A stretch of 64,000 nt of DNA from Actinobacteria bacterium 69-20 (GCA_001897425.1 MKSW01000027.1:1-64000), one strand, 5' to 3'. Counted from the first letter of the stretch, positions 18,909 to 29,547 are shown. The notes: generated from the letters alone by a model not told the origin. Program-made: numbers and translations.

Positions 18909-20092
18909 GCGAGGCCGGAGCGGGCAACGCCGATCGCGAACCGGGCGCGCCGCGCATCCTGATCGCCACCGGGGGGACGGCCGGGCACATCGAGCCGGCC
19001 CTGGCGGTGGCCGATGCGATCCGCGAGATCCGGCCGGACGCAGGCATTCTCGTCATGGGATCGCCGCGCGGACTGGAGGGCACCCTGGTGCCGGCGCGCG
19101 GGTACGAGCTGGTCACCGTGCCCGCCGTCCCGCTGCCGCGGAGGCCCGGGATGGATCTGCTGCGGCTGCCGCTGCGGCTGCGCCGTGCGGTGAGGGCGGC
19201 GCGAAAGGTGTTGCGGGAGAGGCGTATCGACGTCGTCGCCGGATTCGGCGGGTACGCCAGCCTGCCCGCCTACCTCGCTGCCCGGCGGCACATCCCGATC
19301 GTGGTCCATGAGGCGAACGCGCGCGCGGGCCTCGCGAACAAGATCGGGGCCCGGTACGCCGTCGCTGTCGCCGCGGCGGTGGCCGGCAGCGGGCTGCGCG
19401 GCGCACGCGTCACGGGAAACCCGGTGCGGCGCAGCATCTCCGGATTGGATCGCGCGGCGATGCGGGCGGAGGCGCGGGCATACTTCGGGCTCGACCCGGC
19501 CGCGCCCACGGTGCTGGTGACCGGCGGATCGCAGGGCGCTGAACGCATCAACACCGCCGTACGCGCCTGCGCGGAGGACTTCGCCGCCGCGGGCATCGGC
19601 GTGCTGCACCACCACGGCGCCAAGAACGTCGTCTCACCAGTGGACACAGCACCAGTGGACACAGCGCCAAGAGACACAGCGCAACCGAGAACAGCGCCCC
19701 CCTATGTGCTGACGCCGTACATCGACCGCATGGATCTTGCCTATGCCGCGGTCGATCTGATCGTGGCGCGATCGGGCGCCATGACCGTCGCCGAGGTGGC
19801 GGCAGTCGGGCTGCCCGCCGTCTACGTCCCGCTGCCGCACGGCAACGGGGAACAGCGGCTCAACGCCGCCGCCCAGGTCGCGGCCGGATCGGCCATGCTG
19901 ATCGACAACGCCGACTTCACCGCCGACGCCGTCCGTCGCGACGTGATCGGCCTCATGGGCGACCGTGAGCGGTTCGCCGCGATGTCCGCGGCAGCGGCCG
20001 GCGGGGTATCGGTGCGAGCCGACCTCACCGTCGCCCAGATGGTGCTGGACGCCGCGCGCGGTGCCGGCGTAGCGGAAGGGTCCCGATCGTGA
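18905..20092 (+). CDS. murG: UDP-GlcNAc:lipid I N-acetylglucosaminyltransferase MurG
   Basis: Peripheral membrane glycosyltransferase (GT28) of 395 residues that makes lipid II. The donor loop reads ATGGTAGHIEPALA, where most MurG have GGTGGH, so Gly to Ala is a small deviation. VVAGFGGYASLPAYLAA, HEANARAGLANKI, VTGGSQGAERIN, RSGAMTVAEVAAVGLPAVYVPLPH and GNGEQRLNAA are all present. Around residue 245 a PVDTA-PVDTA-PRDTA tandem repeat interrupts the C-terminal domain. GTG overlaps ftsW by four bases. Confidence 0.94.
   Translation: MSEAGAGNADREPGAPRILIATGGTAGHIEPALAVADAIREIRPDAGILVMGSPRGLEGTLVPARGYELVTVPAVPLPRRPGMDLLRLPLRLRRAVRAARKVLRERRIDVVAGFGGYASLPAYLAARRHIPIVVHEANARAGLANKIGARYAVAVAAAVAGSGLRGARVTGNPVRRSISGLDRAAMRAEARAYFGLDPAAPTVLVTGGSQGAERINTAVRACAEDFAAAGIGVLHHHGAKNVVSPVDTAPVDTAPRDTAQPRTAPPYVLTPYIDRMDLAYAAVDLIVARSGAMTVAEVAAVGLPAVYVPLPHGNGEQRLNAAAQVAAGSAMLIDNADFTADAVRRDVIGLMGDRERFAAMSAAAAGGVSVRADLTVAQMVLDAARGAGVAEGSRS
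19637..19681 (+). repeat. three 15-bp in-frame repeats inside murG
   Basis: Units at 19637, 19652 and 19667 read CCAGTGGACACAGCA with one to four changes and encode PVDTA, PVDTA, PRDTA. The position falls in a loop between conserved motifs. Compare the 15-bp repeats before ftsZ and ideR. Confidence 0.85.
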
Positions 20093-21546
20093 TCGACATC
20101 GTGACGGAGTCCGGCGCAGACCTCCGACGGGCGCACCTGGTCGGCGCCGGGGGAGCGGGCATGAGCGCGATCGCGACGCTGCTGCTCGACCGTGGCGCCG
20201 AGGTGTCCGGCTCGGACGCGAAGTCCTCGCACGCCCTGACCGGGCTCGGCGCCCGCGGAGCGCTGGTCCGCGTCGGCCAGCGCGCCGAGAACCTGGACGC
20301 CCTGCCGAACGGGCCTACCGCGGTGGTGGTGTCCACCGCCATCCACGCCGACAATCCGGAGGTCGTCGAGGCGCGCCGCCGCGGCTTGCCCGTCGTGCGC
20401 CGGGCCGACGCGCTCGCCGCCCTGATGGCCGGCAGCCGCGCCGTCTGCATCGCCGGTACGCACGGCAAGACGTCCACCACCTCCATGCTCACGGTCGCGC
20501 TGCAACATGCCGGGTTGGACCCGTCCTTCGCGATCGGCGGCGAACTCAACGAGTCCGGGTCCGGCGCGCACGCCGGTTCCGGGGACATCTTCGTCGCCGA
20601 GGCCGACGAATCGGACGGCTCCCTGCTCGCCTATGCGCCGCACGGCGCAGTGATCACCACGATCGAGCCGGACCACCTGGACTTCCACGGCACCGCCGAG
20701 GCGTACGAGGCCGTCTTCGCGCAGTTCGTCGACAGGATCCGTCCCGGCGGCTTCCTGGTCGCCGGCATCGACGACACCGGCGTGCAGGCTCTGCTGGATG
20801 GGGTCGAGAGCCCGGCGGCGGGCGCGGCGCACGCCCGGCGCGTGATCACCTACGGGCGATCACCGCAGGCCGATGTGCGGATCGGGGCGACCGCACTGAG
20901 CGGACACACGGGCTCGGCGGATCTGCGCCTCCCGGACGGCACCCAGCTGACCATCGCCATCGACGTCCCCGGCGAGCACATGCTCGCGAACGCCGCCGCC
21001 GTAATGGCGACCGGCATCGAACTCGGCGTCGATCTGCAGGCGATCCGCCGCGGCCTCGCGGCGTACACGGGCGTGCACCGGCGCTTCGACTACCGCGGGC
21101 GCGTCGGTTCGATCCGCGTCTACGACGACTACGCACACCACCCCACGGAGGTCGCCGCGACGCTCGCCGCGGCCCGCTCGGTGGCGGGACCGGGTCGGGT
21201 GGTCGTCGTCTTCCAGCCGCACCTCTATTCGCGCACCGTCACCTTCGCGGCGGAGTTCGGCCGGGCCCTGGCCGCGGCGGACGTGGCGGTGGTGCTGGAC
21301 GTCTACGGGGCGCGCGAGGACCCGCGCCCGGGGATTACGGGTGAACTGGTCGCGCGCGCCATACCGGACGGGGCGGCCGAGGTGCACTACGTTGCGTCCA
21401 TGGCACGCGCCCCGCAGGCCGTCGCCGCGCTGCTGCGCCCTGGCGACCTGGTACTCACCATGGGCGCCGGAGATGTGACGATGGTTGGACCGGAGCTGTT
21501 GCGCGAGTTGGATTCTCGTGCTGCCGAAACGTTCGGCGAGGGGTGA
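20089..21546 (+). CDS. murC: UDP-MurNAc-L-alanine ligase MurC
   Basis: Cytoplasmic ligase of 485 residues that adds L-alanine to UDP-MurNAc. Motifs are HLVGAGGAGMSAIATLLLDRG, IAGTHGKTSTTSML (ATP), AEADESDGSLL, TIEPDHLDFHGT, VPGEHMLANAAAV, RVYDDYAHHPTEVAATL and FQPHLYSRT. GTG overlaps the murG stop by four bases; the end overlaps ftsQ by four. All catalytic motifs are intact. Confidence 0.95.
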   Translation: MIDIVTESGADLRRAHLVGAGGAGMSAIATLLLDRGAEVSGSDAKSSHALTGLGARGALVRVGQRAENLDALPNGPTAVVVSTAIHADNPEVVEARRRGLPVVRRADALAALMAGSRAVCIAGTHGKTSTTSMLTVALQHAGLDPSFAIGGELNESGSGAHAGSGDIFVAEADESDGSLLAYAPHGAVITTIEPDHLDFHGTAEAYEAVFAQFVDRIRPGGFLVAGIDDTGVQALLDGVESPAAGAAHARRVITYGRSPQADVRIGATALSGHTGSADLRLPDGTQLTIAIDVPGEHMLANAAAVMATGIELGVDLQAIRRGLAAYTGVHRRFDYRGRVGSIRVYDDYAHHPTEVAATLAAARSVAGPGRVVVVFQPHLYSRTVTFAAEFGRALAAADVAVVLDVYGAREDPRPGITGELVARAIPDGAAEVHYVASMARAPQAVAALLRPGDLVLTMGAGDVTMVGPELLRELDSRAAETFGEG

Positions 21547-22307
21547 GGGCGGTGGCTCGAACAAGGCGCCGGTCCGCGTCGCGGGCGGTGAGCGCGGAGA
21601 AGTCAGCGGCTGTGACGACTATGACGCGGTCCCGGCGGGGCTGGATCCGGAAGGCCTTGGTCGCAGTTCTCCTACTCGTCGTGGTGGGCGGCGCCTCGGT
21701 GGTCTGGGCCTCCCCGGTGCTCGGGCTCAAGACTGTTGCTGTCGACGGGCCCGGTGCTGGCGACCTTGCCGCAACGGTCCGCGGTGCCGTCGTACTGCCC
21801 GTCGGCCTGCCGCTGGCCCGCATCGACCTCGCGACCGTGCGCCAGCGCGTCCTGACGCTGGGGCCGGTGGCCACTGCCACCGTGCAGCGCCAGTGGCCGA
21901 ACACCTTACGCATCACCGTCACCGAACGGATCGCGGTCGCGACGACCGAGGCCAACGGCCACTGGTGGCTGCTCGACGCGACCGGCCTGCCCTATCGCCA
22001 GCTCGATGCGCAGCCGGCCGACCTGATGCCGATCGAACTGGCGACCCCCGGCCCGGACGATCGGGCGACGACCGCCGCGCTGACGGTGCTGTCCTCGCTG
22101 CCCGCCGCGTTTCGCACCCAGGTCCAGAGCATCGTGGCGCCCACGGCGTACGACATCACGTTGCGGCTCCGCGACGGCCGCACCGTCATCTGGGGGAGCG
22201 CGAGCGACGCGGCGACGAAGACCGCGGTCCTGCCGGCGATCCTGGAACGGCCGGGCACCGTGTTCGACATCAGCGACCCGACGCTCGTTACCGTGCGCGG
22301 CGACTAG
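21543..22307 (+). CDS. ftsQ: cell division protein FtsQ (POTRA domain)
   Basis: Bitopic division protein of 254 residues. A basic tail (1-35) precedes one membrane segment (ALVAVLLLVVVGGASVVWA) and a POTRA domain beginning VLGLKTVAVDGPGAG. LRITVTERIAVA and WWLLDATGLPYRQL follow the family pattern. Two GTG starts nine bases apart are possible; the first overlaps the murC stop by four bases. FtsQ links FtsL/FtsB to the divisome. Confidence 0.88.
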   Translation: MRAVARTRRRSASRAVSAEKSAAVTTMTRSRRGWIRKALVAVLLLVVVGGASVVWASPVLGLKTVAVDGPGAGDLAATVRGAVVLPVGLPLARIDLATVRQRVLTLGPVATATVQRQWPNTLRITVTERIAVATTEANGHWWLLDATGLPYRQLDAQPADLMPIELATPGPDDRATTAALTVLSSLPAAFRTQVQSIVAPTAYDITLRLRDGRTVIWGSASDAATKTAVLPAILERPGTVFDISDPTLVTVRGD

Positions 22308-22382
22308 ATTCACGGGAGTAGAACCGCGGATTTCTTGCGTGTCGGCGCGCCTCCGCGGTGCGCCGTGCGCGGCGCCCTACCG

Positions 22383-22416
22383 TTGCGTCTACAGCGGTAC
22401 CTGACATAACTATAAC
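22383..22416 (+). promoter_or_regulatory. candidate ftsZ promoter
   Basis: TTGCGT at 22383 is followed after 16 bases by CATAAC, itself followed by TATAAC at 22411. This is the only AT-richer patch between ftsQ and ftsZ, and a separate ftsZ promoter at this place is common in actinomycetes. The -35 is weak. Confidence 0.35.
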
Positions 22417-22439
22417 CGTATGGTGGAGGTTGAGGGTTC

Positions 22440-22619
22440 ATGACACGCCGACCCCGTGGCTCGTGCCATCGGCCCGGCTGCGCGTCGTCCGCGAACCCGA
22501 TCATGATGGGCGGCGCCGGTAGCGACGGTGCCCGGGTCGATCGATGCCGCCGGAGCGGAAAACCCGTAGTCGAAGGGCTCGCAGTGAAAGGGCCCGCAGT
22601 GAAAGGGCACAGCGCATGA
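22440..22619 (+). CDS. possible leader ORF coupled to ftsZ
   Basis: An ATG at 22440 preceded by GGAGGTTGAGGG opens 59 codons that end in TGA at 22617-22619, overlapping the ftsZ ATG by four bases just as most genes of this cluster do. The product is Arg-, Gly- and Cys-containing ([14 protein letters not shown] at the start) and I recognise no family. It could be a translated leader that feeds ribosomes to ftsZ, or a chance open frame in GC-rich DNA. The same stretch is also open in the ftsZ frame from an ATG at 22544. Confidence 0.35.
   Translation: MTRRPRGSCHRPGCASSANPIMMGGAGSDGARVDRCRRSGKPVVEGLAVKGPAVKGHSA
22568..22612 (+). repeat. three 15-bp repeats just before ftsZ
   Basis: Units at 22568, 22583 and 22598 read AGTCGAAGGGCTCGC, AGTGAAAGGGCCCGC and AGTGAAAGGGCACAG. 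Each holds a GAAGGG or AAAGGG core that can serve as a ribosome-binding site; the last is nine or so bases before the ftsZ ATG. Copy number could tune translation. Confidence 0.75.
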
Positions 22620-23839
22620 CGCCTCCGCACAACTACCTGGCCGTCATCAAGGTCGTCGGCATCGGCGGCGGCGGGGTGAACGCGGTCAACCGGATGATCG
22701 AAGTGGGCTTGCGCGGAGTCGAGTTCATTGCGATCAACACGGACGCACAGGCCCTGCTGATGAGCGACGCGGACGTCAAGCTCGACGTCGGGCGCGAACT
22801 CACCCGGGGACTCGGCGCCGGCGCGAACCCCGAGGTCGGGCGCAAGGCCGCCGAGGACCATCGCGAGGAGATCGAGGAGGTGCTCAAGGGCGCCGACATG
22901 GTCTTCGTCACCGCGGGCGAAGGGGGCGGAACCGGCACCGGCGGAGCTCCCGTCGTCGCGTCGATCGCGCGAGAACTCGGTGCGCTGACCATCGGCGTCG
23001 TCACCCGCCCGTTCGCCTTCGAGGGCAAGCGGCGCGGCAATCAGGCCGAGGACGGCATCACCGAACTCCGCACCGAATGCGACACGCTGATCGTCATCCC
23101 GAACGACCGCCTGCTGCAGCTGGGCGACCTCGGCGTCTCGCTGATGGACGCGTTCCGGTCCGCGGATGAGGTGCTGCTCAACGGCGTTCAGGGCATCACC
23201 GATCTCATCACCACTCCCGGGCTGATCAACGTGGACTTCGCCGACGTCAAGAGCGTGATGTCCGGCGCCGGCACGGCGCTGATGGGGATCGGCTCGGCGC
23301 GCGGCGAGGGCAGAGCGGTGCAGGCCGCGCAGAAGGCGATCAACTCCCCGCTGCTCGAGGCGTCGATGAACGGGGCGCACGGGGTGCTGCTGTCCGTGGC
23401 CGGCGGCTCCGACCTCGGGCTGTTCGAGATCAACGAGGCCGCGTCGCTGGTGCAGGAGGCGGCCCACGAGGACGCCAACATCATCTTCGGCACGGTGATC
23501 GACGATTCGCTCGGCGATGAGGTCCGCGTCACCGTGATCGCGGCAGGGTTCGACTCGACACCGTCTGTGATGCCGCCGCGCCGCACGTTCGCGGCCGAGA
23601 CGGCACCGGCGGAGCTGGGAGGCCGGCCCGCGCGGGGAAGTTCGCTTCCGCCGTTGCCGGACCGTGGCGCCGGCCCAGAGACAGGCACTGCGGCTGAGAC
23701 GGACGGGGCACTGACTGAATCATCCGCCGCCACGCCACCGTCGGCCAGTTCGCCGATGGCCGGCGGGCCACTCCCGCACGCGCGCCCGGTACTCGAGGAT
23801 GACGACGAGGTCGACGTCCCTCCGTTCATGAAGCTGTAG
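22616..23839 (+). CDS. ftsZ: cell division GTPase FtsZ
   Basis: Tubulin-like GTPase of 407 residues that forms the Z-ring. [17 protein letters not shown] opens the domain; [15 protein letters not shown] is the tubulin signature; [11 protein letters not shown] is the T7 region. A linker rich in Pro, Ala and Thr leads to the C-terminal peptide [13 protein letters not shown], which binds SepF and other partners. ATG at 22616 gives the usual N-terminus ([15 protein letters not shown]). An upstream in-frame ATG at 22544 would add 24 residues, mostly Arg/Ser/Glu repeats. Confidence 0.96.
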   Translation: MTPPHNYLAVIKVVGIGGGGVNAVNRMIEVGLRGVEFIAINTDAQALLMSDADVKLDVGRELTRGLGAGANPEVGRKAAEDHREEIEEVLKGADMVFVTAGEGGGTGTGGAPVVASIARELGALTIGVVTRPFAFEGKRRGNQAEDGITELRTECDTLIVIPNDRLLQLGDLGVSLMDAFRSADEVLLNGVQGITDLITTPGLINVDFADVKSVMSGAGTALMGIGSARGEGRAVQAAQKAINSPLLEASMNGAHGVLLSVAGGSDLGLFEINEAASLVQEAAHEDANIIFGTVIDDSLGDEVRVTVIAAGFDSTPSVMPPRRTFAAETAPAELGGRPARGSSLPPLPDRGAGPETGTAAETDGALTESSAATPPSASSPMAGGPLPHARPVLEDDDEVDVPPFMKL

Positions 23840-24031
23840 CGTCGGGCGCTGTGTTCCCGTGTTCCCGAGGCCGCGGGGACAGGGGACCGGGAACGGTGAC
23901 TGCAATACCCGCGGATCGGCCGGGTGTGTCGCGCCGGAATCGGTGCGATCGGCCGATAGCCTCAGTGACAGCAACTATCCGAAAGGTTCCGGTCACGCCG
24001 CACGTCGCGGCCGGCAGGGAAGGAATGGCCG

Positions 24032-24616
24032 ATGGGCTCGTGGCGCAAAATGGGGGCCTTCCTCGGACTGGTTCCGGAGGACGACTCCCGGGCAGCGGAT
24101 TATGACTACCCGGAGGAAGAGTACGACGAGGCCTTCACGTCCGAGTACGCGATGCGTCGAGGCCGGGAGGTCCGCCCGACCCGGGACGCGCATGAGGCCC
24201 GGGAGGCGCGGGAGACCCGGGAGACACTACCGCGAGCGGAACGCGGCTCCGGATTCTCGGAACCGGTCGTGCAGGGCGCGTTGGCGATGCAGGTGCGCCG
24301 GGAGGTCCGGCAGTCGACCCGGCAATCAACAGAGCCTGGCCTGGCGGCCCGCCCGCTCACCGTGAAGTTGACGGGCTTCGGAGAGGCGCGGATCATCGGT
24401 GAGCGATATCGCGAGGGCGCGTCGGTGATCTTGGACATGACCGACCTGTCCGACAGCGATGCCAGGCGCGTGGTGGATTTCGCGGCCGGACTGGCGTTCG
24501 CGCTGCGCGGGTCGATCGACAAGGTCACGGCCCGCGTGTTCATGCTGCTTCCGCCGCATGCCGATATGTCCGCTGAGGATCGACGGGCGTTCGCCGGCAC
24601 GTACGCCCGCTCCTGA
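24032..24616 (+). CDS. sepF: Z-ring membrane anchor SepF
   Basis: Protein of 194 residues. An N-terminal amphipathic segment (MGSWRKMGAFLGLVPEDD) is followed by an acidic/Arg-rich linker and the SepF core from about residue 108: DLSDSDARRVVDFAAGLAFALRG and ARVFMLLPPHADMS. SepF tethers FtsZ to the membrane in bacteria without FtsA. GGGAAGGA lies seven bases before ATG. In most actinomycetes ylmD and ylmE come between ftsZ and sepF; only 192 bases lie here and no gene is seen in them. Confidence 0.92.
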   Translation: MGSWRKMGAFLGLVPEDDSRAADYDYPEEEYDEAFTSEYAMRRGREVRPTRDAHEAREARETRETLPRAERGSGFSEPVVQGALAMQVRREVRQSTRQSTEPGLAARPLTVKLTGFGEARIIGERYREGASVILDMTDLSDSDARRVVDFAAGLAFALRGSIDKVTARVFMLLPPHADMSAEDRRAFAGTYARS

Positions 24617-24707
24617 GGGATGGCCCCACGGATGGTCCGGTCGGTCATCCAGCGGGGGACCCGATGGAGCGACCCGGGACCCGGGTCGGTGAGGTAGAAG
24701 TGGACAG

Positions 24708-25004
24708 GTGAGCGTCTTCTGGCAGCTGTGCTTCCTCGCGCTGTGGTTGTTCCGGCTGGCCCTGCTGGGCCGGATCGTCTTCGACATGGTGCGTGTGTTG
24801 GCGCGACGGTGGCGGCCGGTCGGCGGCTCCGCAGTCGCGCTGGAGGTCCTTTACTCGACCACCGACCCGCCGGTCAAACTTCTGCGCCGCATGATCCCAA
24901 TGGTCCGGTTGGGCGGAGTAGGGTTCGACCTCAGCATTATTGTGTTGTTGATCGTCGTCTACATTCTGATGGAACTAGTGGTGGGGCCGCTCGCCTTCCG
25001 GTGA
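24708..25004 (+). CDS. YggT-family membrane protein
   Basis: Protein of 98 residues with two hydrophobic segments ([20 protein letters not shown] and [18 protein letters not shown]) around a loop with [25 protein letters not shown], the YggT signature region. It lies between sepF and divIVA as in related genomes. GTG at 24708 follows GTGGACAG. The role is uncertain; family members are linked to cell shape and osmotic response. Confidence 0.9.
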   Translation: MSVFWQLCFLALWLFRLALLGRIVFDMVRVLARRWRPVGGSAVALEVLYSTTDPPVKLLRRMIPMVRLGGVGFDLSIIVLLIVVYILMELVVGPLAFR

Positions 25005-25044
25005 GCTGCTCGTCCACGTCCCGCGTCACGCCACGGAGGAAGCT

Positions 25045-25911
25045 ATGCGGCTCACCCCGGCCGATGTCCACAATGTCGCGTTCAAAAAGCCGTCGATCGG
25101 CAAGCGCGGCTACGACGAAGACGAGGTGGACGCCTTCCTCGACATCGTCGAGGCCGAGCTCACCCAGCTGATCGAGGAGAACAACGACCTCAAGCAGCAG
25201 CTCGCCGCGGGCGTGCCCGCAGGGCCGGCGGTGCCCGCGGGGGACGGCGCCGTCGACGCGGAGGTCACTCGTCTCACCGCGGAGAACGACCAGCTGCGGC
25301 AGCATCTCGCCGACGCGCAGGCGTCCGCGTCAGCGGCACAGGCCGCCCAGGCGCAGGCCGAGGCTGCGGCGCAACAGATGCAGGCGCAGCTGGAGGCACA
25401 GTCACAAGCACAGGCGCAGGCGCCAGCGCAGGCACCAGCGCCGGTCGCCCCACAGCCGGTCATCGCACCCGTCACGACCTCCTCCGAGACGAGTGCGCAA
25501 GCCGTGCGGGTTCTCGACCTCGCACAGCAGACCGCCGATCGCGTCACCGCCGAGGCGAACGCACAAGCGGAAACGCAGCTCGCCGACGCCCGCAACGAGT
25601 CCGAGCGGATGCTCAGCGAGGCGAAGAGCTCGTCCGATGCGATGGTGGCGAGTGCGAACGCGAAGGCAGATGCCGCCGTTCGGGATAGCCAGATCAAGGC
25701 CGAAGCCATCGATCGCGAGGCGCAGCGCAAGTACTCCGAAGTGATGGGTCAGCTCACGGCGCAGCGCACCAGTCTGGAGAGCAAGATCGACGCGTTGCGC
25801 ACCTACGAGCGCGAATACCGCAGCCGTCTCAAGGTCTGGATCACCGATCAGCTGCAGCAGCTCGAAACGACCGGTACCGACGGCGCCGAGGTGGCGGCCA
25901 CCGCCGAGTAG
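25045..25911 (+). CDS. divIVA: polar growth scaffold DivIVA (Wag31)
   Basis: Coiled-coil protein of 288 residues that marks poles and recruits the elongation machinery. The membrane-binding domain reads [17 protein letters not shown] followed by [16 protein letters not shown] first coiled coil precedes a Gln/Ala-rich segment (residues about 90-140) with repeated AQA units, then a second coiled coil with many charged residues to the end. GGAGGAAGCT lies before ATG. The long QA linker is of variable length in this family. Confidence 0.93.
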   Translation: MRLTPADVHNVAFKKPSIGKRGYDEDEVDAFLDIVEAELTQLIEENNDLKQQLAAGVPAGPAVPAGDGAVDAEVTRLTAENDQLRQHLADAQASASAAQAAQAQAEAAAQQMQAQLEAQSQAQAQAPAQAPAPVAPQPVIAPVTTSSETSAQAVRVLDLAQQTADRVTAEANAQAETQLADARNESERMLSEAKSSSDAMVASANAKADAAVRDSQIKAEAIDREAQRKYSEVMGQLTAQRTSLESKIDALRTYEREYRSRLKVWITDQLQQLETTGTDGAEVAATAE

Positions 25912-25999
25912 TGCCGAGTTGCGCGAGGCAAGCGATCGTTGCGGTCGCGCCCGAGCAGTTGGGTGTGCGGTCGTGAACAGACGAGCACGCAGCCGCGAC

Positions 26000-26005
26000 T
26001 ACACT
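26000..26005 (+). promoter_or_regulatory. -10 element of the ileS leader
   Basis: TACACT lies about 14 bases before the first stem of the T-box, which places the transcript start near 26012. The -35 is not clear. Confidence 0.4.
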
Positions 26006-26012
26006 GGCGACG

Positions 26013-26298
26013 TTGTACGGCGATGACCCGGCGATCACCGGCGAGCCATTCGGAAGAACGGGCACCCACCTCGCGGGCGCCTTACTAGAACCGAACGGGT
26101 CCGGCCCGTCATAGCCGGATAACGAGGCGATCCGCGCCCGGACCCGCGAACTGCGGTGGACGGGTGCGGATAAGCGGGGTGGTACCGCGGGGCGGCCCAA
26201 GACATCGGGCCCGCTTCGTCCCTGCAGCGCCCGGCCTGAGCCGCGGCGCACGGGTCCCGGCGCGAGCCGGGCCGGACGCACGGACGAGGAGCGCCGCG
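26013..26298 (+). promoter_or_regulatory. translational T-box riboswitch for isoleucine
   Basis: A short stem I contains the specifier ATC (26034-26036, an isoleucine codon) within CCGGCGATCACCGGCG. The universal T-box bulge motif TGGTACCGCG is at 26180-26189. No terminator with a U tract follows. The downstream arms instead lie close to the ribosome site GACGAGGAG, so control is probably at translation, as known for actinomycete ileS T-boxes with an ultra-short stem I. Uncharged tRNA-Ile would free the ribosome site. Confidence 0.87.
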
Positions 26299-29200
26299 AT
26301 GACGACATCGAGTACGACCGCCGACGGCAGCACGGCGCCGTCATATCCGTTGGCAGGGGCCGAACGGCCGACGACGCATCCGGATTTCCCCGCGCTGGAG
26401 AAGGATGTCCTGGCCTATTGGGCCGTCGACGACACGTTCCGCGCGTCGGTTGCGAACCGCACGGCAGGCGAGAACGGCGCGAATGAATACGTTTTCTACG
26501 ACGGCCCGCCGTTCGCGAACGGGCTCCCGCACTACGGGCACCTGCTCACCGGCTACGTCAAAGACACCGTGCCGAGATACCAGACCATGCGCGGCAAGAG
26601 GGTCGAGCGCCGATTCGGCTGGGACACGCACGGCCTGCCCGCCGAGGTGGAGGCCGAACGCCAGCTGGGGATCACGCACAAGAGCGAGATCGACGCGATG
26701 GGCATCGCCGCGTTCAACGAGGCCTGCCGGACCTCGGTGCTCCGGTACACCGACGAATGGCGCGAGTACGTCACCCGCCAGGCGCGCTGGGTGGACTTCG
26801 ACCACGACTACAAGACGCTGGACCTGCCCTACATGGAGTCCGTCATGTGGGCGTTCAAGACCCTGTGGGACAAGGGCCTGATCTACGAGGGGTACCGCGT
26901 CCTGTGGTACTGCATGCGCTGCGAGACGCCGTTGTCCGCCACCGAGACGAAGATGGACGACACCTACCGGGACCGGACCGATCCGGCGGTGACGGTGACG
27001 CTACCGCTCGCCGTGCCGGGCGACGACCGGCGCGCCGAACTCGACGGCGTGCGCGCCCTGGTCTGGACGACCACGCCGTGGACGCTGCCGAGCAACCTCG
27101 CGGCCGCCGTGCACCCCGAGGTGACCTACGTCGCCGTCCAGGCCCCGGACGAGAAGCGCTACCTGCTCGCCGAGGCCCGGCTCGCGGTCTACGCCAAGGA
27201 TCTCGGCTTCCCGGACGCGGAAGCGGCCGCGAACAACGTCATACACAGATACCTCGGAACGGAACTGGCGGGCCTGGCCTACACGCCGCCGTTCGACTTC
27301 TTCCTCGGGCGGCCGAACGCACACCGGGTGCTCCTCGCGGACTACGTCACGACCGAGGACGGCACCGGCATGGTGCACATCGCCCCGGCGTTCGGCGAGG
27401 AGGACAAGGTCGTCACCGATGCCGCGGGCATCGAGATCGTGCAGCCCGTGGACGCGCAGGGCCGCTTCACCGAGGAGGTGCCGCCCTATGCCGGGCAGGT
27501 GATCTTCGACGCCAACCGGCCGATCGTCCGCGATCTGAGGGCGGCCGGGCGGCTGATCCGCGACGAGAGCTACCTGCACTCCTACCCGCACTGCTGGCGG
27601 TGCGAGACGCCGCTCATGCAGAAGGCGGTGAACAGCTGGTTCGTCGCGGTGACGACGTTCCGCGATCGCATGGTGGAGCTGAACAAGCAGATCACCTGGG
27701 TGCCGTCGCACATCCGGGACGGCCAGTTCGGTAAGTGGCTGGAGGGCGCGCGCGACTGGTCCATCTCGCGGAACCGCTTCTGGGGCTCGCCGATCCCGGT
27801 GTGGGTGTCCGACGATCCCGCGCATCCGCGCGTCGACGTCTACGGCTCGCTGGACGAGCTGGAACGGGACTTCGGTGTGCGGCCGAACGATCTGCACCGC
27901 CCGTACATCGACCGGCTCACCCGGCCCAACCCGGACGATCCGACCGGACGCTCCACGATGCGCCGGGTGCCGGAGGTGCTCGACTGCTGGTTCGACTCCG
28001 GGTCGATGCCCTACGCGCAGGTGCACTACCCGTTCGAAAACACCGATTGGTTCGCCCACCACTACCCGGGCGACTTCATCGTCGAGTACAACGGGCAGAC
28101 CCGCGGTTGGTTCTACCTGTTGCACGTGTTAGCGACGGCCCTGTTCGACCGGCCGGCGTTCACCACCTGCATGGCGCACGGCATCGTGCTGGGTGACGAC
28201 GGACAGAAGATGTCCAAGTCCCGGCGCAACTATCCCGATGTCGCCGAGGTGTTCGCCCGCGACGGCTCGGACGCCATGCGCTGGTTCCTGCAGGCCTCGC
28301 CGGTGTTGCGTGGCGCCGACCTCGTCGTCACGGAGGAGGGGATCCGCGAGGGTGTGCGGCAGGCGATCCTGCCGCTGTGGAATGCGTGGTACTTCCTGTC
28401 GCTGTACGCGGGCGCTGCGGGCGGGCCGGGAGAACCCGGCCGGGTCGGCGTGACGCGAACGGATTCGCCGGACGTGCTGGACCGTTACATCCTCGCCAAG
28501 ACCGCGGATTTGGTTTCGCAGATGACGGCGCAGATGGACGCGTACGACCTCGCCGGTGCGTGCGCATCGCTGCGCGGTTATCTCGAGGTGCTCACCAACT
28601 GGTACATCCGGCGCTCACGGCAGCGGTTCTGGGCCGGTGACGCGGCCGCGATCGACACACTGCACACGGTGCTGGAAGTCGTCTGCCGGGTCGCGGCGCC
28701 GCTGCTCCCGCTGACCACCGAGACGATCTGGCGGGGGCTGACCGGCGGCCGCAGCGTGCACCTGACCGACTGGCCGGCGCGCGGTGAAGGGCAGGGCGCC
28801 CTACCCGCGGATCCCGCCCTGGTGGCCGCCATGGATGAGGTGCGCGAGGTCGCGTCGGTGGCGCTCTCGTTGCGGAAGGCGGGCGGCTTGCGGGTGCGTC
28901 AACCGCTGGCGAATATGACGATATCCACGGCGGAACCCGAGGCGTTGCAACAGTTCTCCGGCCTATTGGCGGACGAGGTCAACGTCCGCCAGGTGGTCGT
29001 GACCGGGCTGGACGAGGCCGACGACCGGGTCTCTCGGCAGTTGACGGTCAACGCCCGCGCCGCCGGCCCGCGCCTGGGCAAGACGGTGCAGCAGGTGATC
29101 CGCGCCGCGAAGTCCGGGGACTGGTCGGTCGCCGATGACGGCTGCGTGACGTGCGGCGGGGTGGAACTGGCCGACGGCGAGTACAGCCTGGAGCTGGCTG

Positions 29201-29547
29201 CCTCGGGTGACGCGGCGGGCGCGGTCGGGCTGCTGCGGTCCGGCGGCTACGTGCATCTGGACACGGATCTCACCGACGAGTTGCGCGGTGAGGGCGTGAT
29301 CGCGGACCTGCTCCGGGTGATCCAGCAGGCCCGCAAGGATGCCGGCCTGGACGTCTCCGACCGGGTGTCGGTGGTGCTGGATGCTCCCGACGACGTGTGG
29401 CAGCTGGCCGGCGCGCACGTCGAGAGGATCAAGGCGGAGACGTTGGCGGTGACGCTGCAACGCCGCATGGTCGGCCCCGACGGCACGCGCGGTCTGGTCG
29501 GTGACGGTGTGGTCGTGCGCGTGCAGGTGACTCGCGCGACGGCGTAG
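26299..29547 (+). CDS. ileS: isoleucyl-tRNA synthetase
   Basis: Class I synthetase of 1082 residues that charges tRNA-Ile. The HIGH-type motif is [16 protein letters not shown], the editing domain is inserted ([13 protein letters not shown]), and KMSKS is in [12 protein letters not shown]. The anticodon-binding and C-terminal domains follow. ATG at 26299 lies 13 bases after GAGGAG. The frame runs open further upstream to 26164, but that stretch is the T-box, so the longer start is rejected. Confidence 0.95.
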   Translation: MTTSSTTADGSTAPSYPLAGAERPTTHPDFPALEKDVLAYWAVDDTFRASVANRTAGENGANEYVFYDGPPFANGLPHYGHLLTGYVKDTVPRYQTMRGKRVERRFGWDTHGLPAEVEAERQLGITHKSEIDAMGIAAFNEACRTSVLRYTDEWREYVTRQARWVDFDHDYKTLDLPYMESVMWAFKTLWDKGLIYEGYRVLWYCMRCETPLSATETKMDDTYRDRTDPAVTVTLPLAVPGDDRRAELDGVRALVWTTTPWTLPSNLAAAVHPEVTYVAVQAPDEKRYLLAEARLAVYAKDLGFPDAEAAANNVIHRYLGTELAGLAYTPPFDFFLGRPNAHRVLLADYVTTEDGTGMVHIAPAFGEEDKVVTDAAGIEIVQPVDAQGRFTEEVPPYAGQVIFDANRPIVRDLRAAGRLIRDESYLHSYPHCWRCETPLMQKAVNSWFVAVTTFRDRMVELNKQITWVPSHIRDGQFGKWLEGARDWSISRNRFWGSPIPVWVSDDPAHPRVDVYGSLDELERDFGVRPNDLHRPYIDRLTRPNPDDPTGRSTMRRVPEVLDCWFDSGSMPYAQVHYPFENTDWFAHHYPGDFIVEYNGQTRGWFYLLHVLATALFDRPAFTTCMAHGIVLGDDGQKMSKSRRNYPDVAEVFARDGSDAMRWFLQASPVLRGADLVVTEEGIREGVRQAILPLWNAWYFLSLYAGAAGGPGEPGRVGVTRTDSPDVLDRYILAKTADLVSQMTAQMDAYDLAGACASLRGYLEVLTNWYIRRSRQRFWAGDAAAIDTLHTVLEVVCRVAAPLLPLTTETIWRGLTGGRSVHLTDWPARGEGQGALPADPALVAAMDEVREVASVALSLRKAGGLRVRQPLANMTISTAEPEALQQFSGLLADEVNVRQVVVTGLDEADDRVSRQLTVNARAAGPRLGKTVQQVIRAAKSGDWSVADDGCVTCGGVELADGEYSLELAASGDAAGAVGLLRSGGYVHLDTDLTDELRGEGVIADLLRVIQQARKDAGLDVSDRVSVVLDAPDDVWQLAGAHVERIKAETLAVTLQRRMVGPDGTRGLVGDGVVVRVQVTRATA

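Noticed and set aside
26164..26298. Upstream start giving an IleS 45 residues longer
   Set aside because: The stretch is the T-box antisequestrator region and no ribosome site precedes 26164.
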